The notes under the pieces: generated by a model
The model's input: only the letters and a program-made list of their open reading frames with translations
Databases searched by the model: none
Told to the model about the DNA's origin: nothing
Part shown: piece after piece, positions 22,501-23,189 of the stretch
How the letters are laid out: each line of letters begins with the position of its first letter
Position numbering within the stretch: the stretch's first letter is position 1
Translations under genes and position numbers: made by a program
Source: Desulfobacteraceae bacterium UBA2771
GTDB lineage: Bacteria > Desulfobacterota > Desulfobacteria > Desulfobacterales > Desulfosarcinaceae
Direction: 5' to 3'
NCBI GenBank assembly: GCA_002352605.1
Contig: DEIP01000137.1
Span: 4,102-27,290 of the forward strand
DNA length: 23,189 nt

Positions 22501-23189
22501 CGGGAAAAAGGCCTCAACCGGGTGGTGGTAGCGGCCTGTACACCCAAAACCCACGAGCCGCTTTTTCAGGAAACCCTGATCAATGCTGGTCTGAATAAAT
22601 ACCTGTTCGAAATGGTCAACATCCGCAACCAGGACTCCTGGGTCCACAAAAACAATCCCGATATCGCCACCCAGAAGGCCAAGGATCTGGTTCGCATGTC
22701 GATCCACAAGGCGGCCCTCAAACAGCCCCTGGTGGAAAGCGAGCTCACCGTCGGCCAGGCCACCCTCGTCATCGGCGGCGGTATCGCCGGCATGACGGCA
22801 GCCCTGAGCCTGGCCCGGCAGGGATATGACACCCATCTGGTGGAACGCAGCAGCCAACTGGGCGGGCAGGCCAACAGCCTTTATCGAACGTGGAAAGGGG
22901 AAGACATTCAAACGCATCTGGCCGAACTGGTGGCTCATGTGAACGCCGAGAAACGCCTCCAGGTACACCTGAAAACCGAGCTGGGCAGTGTAGACGGGTT
23001 CGTGGGCAACTTCGAGACCGTCCTTAACGCCGATGGTGCGGAAACCACCATCGAACACGGCGTCACCGTGGTCGCTACCGGGGCCGGCGAGCTGCAGCCC
23101 AGCGAATACCTTTACGGAGAAGACCCACGGGTGGTGACCGGCCTGGAGTTGGATCGCAAAATGATAGCCGGAGACAACTCGCTCGACGG
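19567..23189 (+). CDS. HdrA-GltD-HdrA fusion flavoprotein, selenocysteine-containing, 3' end beyond window
   Basis: At least 1207 codons with one in-frame UGA at codon 60 (19744-19746), read here as selenocysteine in NDCAM-U-IISPKL, where HdrA homologues usually have Cys. Order: FAD fold GGGISG (13-18); Sec60; ferredoxin motif C109/112/115/119; GltD-like Fe-S part C159/163 and C202/206/210/213; GltD FAD fold GSGPAG (253-258) and NAD(P)H fold GGGNVA (384-389); Cys-rich motif C621-C637; HdrA segment CVGSRD with C723, C732, C737, C741, C742; second HdrA N-domain from about 925 with C931/C933; third FAD fold GGGIAG (1070-1075). HdrA proteins bifurcate electrons at FAD; the GltD-like part suggests NAD(P)H as partner. 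It resembles the large HdrA-like proteins of sulfate reducers. AGGAGA precedes ATG 19567. Divergent from the kinase operon. Confidence 0.93.
19744..19746 (+). other. In-frame UGA selenocysteine codon
   Basis: The frame is open before and after this TGA for the whole gene, and HdrA similarity continues without a gap across it. A mutation or sequencing error from TGC/TGT is the alternative, but the SECIS hairpin directly downstream argues for recoding. Confidence 0.88.
19756..19775 (+). promoter_or_regulatory. Bacterial SECIS element
   Basis: CCGAAACT (19756-19763) pairs with AGTTCGG (19769-19775), seven base pairs with one bulged A, closing the loop GGTCG. The loop begins with two G, as bacterial SECIS elements need, and starts 17 bases after the UGA, within the known 16-37 base range. 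It lies inside the coding sequence, as is normal in bacteria. Confidence 0.82.

Noticed and set aside
20857..23058. Long minus-strand open frames (324 and 373 codons) opposite the HdrA-like gene
   Set aside because: They are shadows with repetitive Gly/His composition; the plus strand encodes a clear multidomain flavoprotein.

Overview
The window looks like chromosomal DNA of a strictly anaerobic Desulfobacterota (deltaproteobacterial) organism, most likely a Desulfobacterales sulfate reducer or close relative. This is inferred from gene content: a nickel CO dehydrogenase operon, a very large HdrA-like selenoprotein, many PAS/two-component genes, a sigma-54 promoter of consensus sequence, and an archaemetzincin. 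No tRNA, rRNA, CRISPR array, insertion sequence or phage gene was found.

Layout. 1-253 is probably the frameshifted remnant of an unrecognised gene. 350-3341 holds small housekeeping or regulatory genes: a zinc-ribbon/FHA protein, ogt (DNA repair), a cold shock protein with a clear terminator, and a NYN-LOTUS putative RNase. 3397-7146 (minus strand) is a three-gene operon of FAD oxidoreductase, CooF-like ferredoxin and CooS, which should pass electrons from CO oxidation to NAD(P)H. Divergent from it, 7636-9036 encodes a small protein, a homologue of the molybdenum/tungsten storage protein (MoSto) and a small membrane protein. 9725-12028 is a sensor kinase with a Cys-rich PAS domain, a 31-codon ORF, and a degenerate receiver-DUF4388-PilZ protein. 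12077-13246 (minus) has miaA behind a half-length ferritin-like gene.

The most unusual part is 13390-23189. A consensus sigma-54 promoter at 13600-13615, with repeat-containing DNA about 200 bp upstream, precedes two tandem paralogues. Each carries two copies of C-X12-C-X5-C-X2-C, a GcvH-like domain without the lipoyl lysine, and a shared C-terminal DGG segment. Facing them is an overlapping operon of histidine kinase (Rossmann-like N-terminus), NtrC-family sigma-54 activator and archaemetzincin. Divergent from the kinase is an HdrA-GltD-HdrA flavoprotein that runs off the window. It has an in-frame UGA at codon 60, exactly where HdrA proteins carry a conserved Cys, followed by a good bacterial SECIS hairpin, so I read it as selenocysteine.

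Working model (inference): the kinase/activator pair senses a redox or cofactor state and drives the sigma-54 promoter for the Cys-rich GcvH-like pair, and perhaps the divergent selenoflavoprotein. These sit beside CO- and electron-transfer genes in an electron-bifurcation type metabolism.
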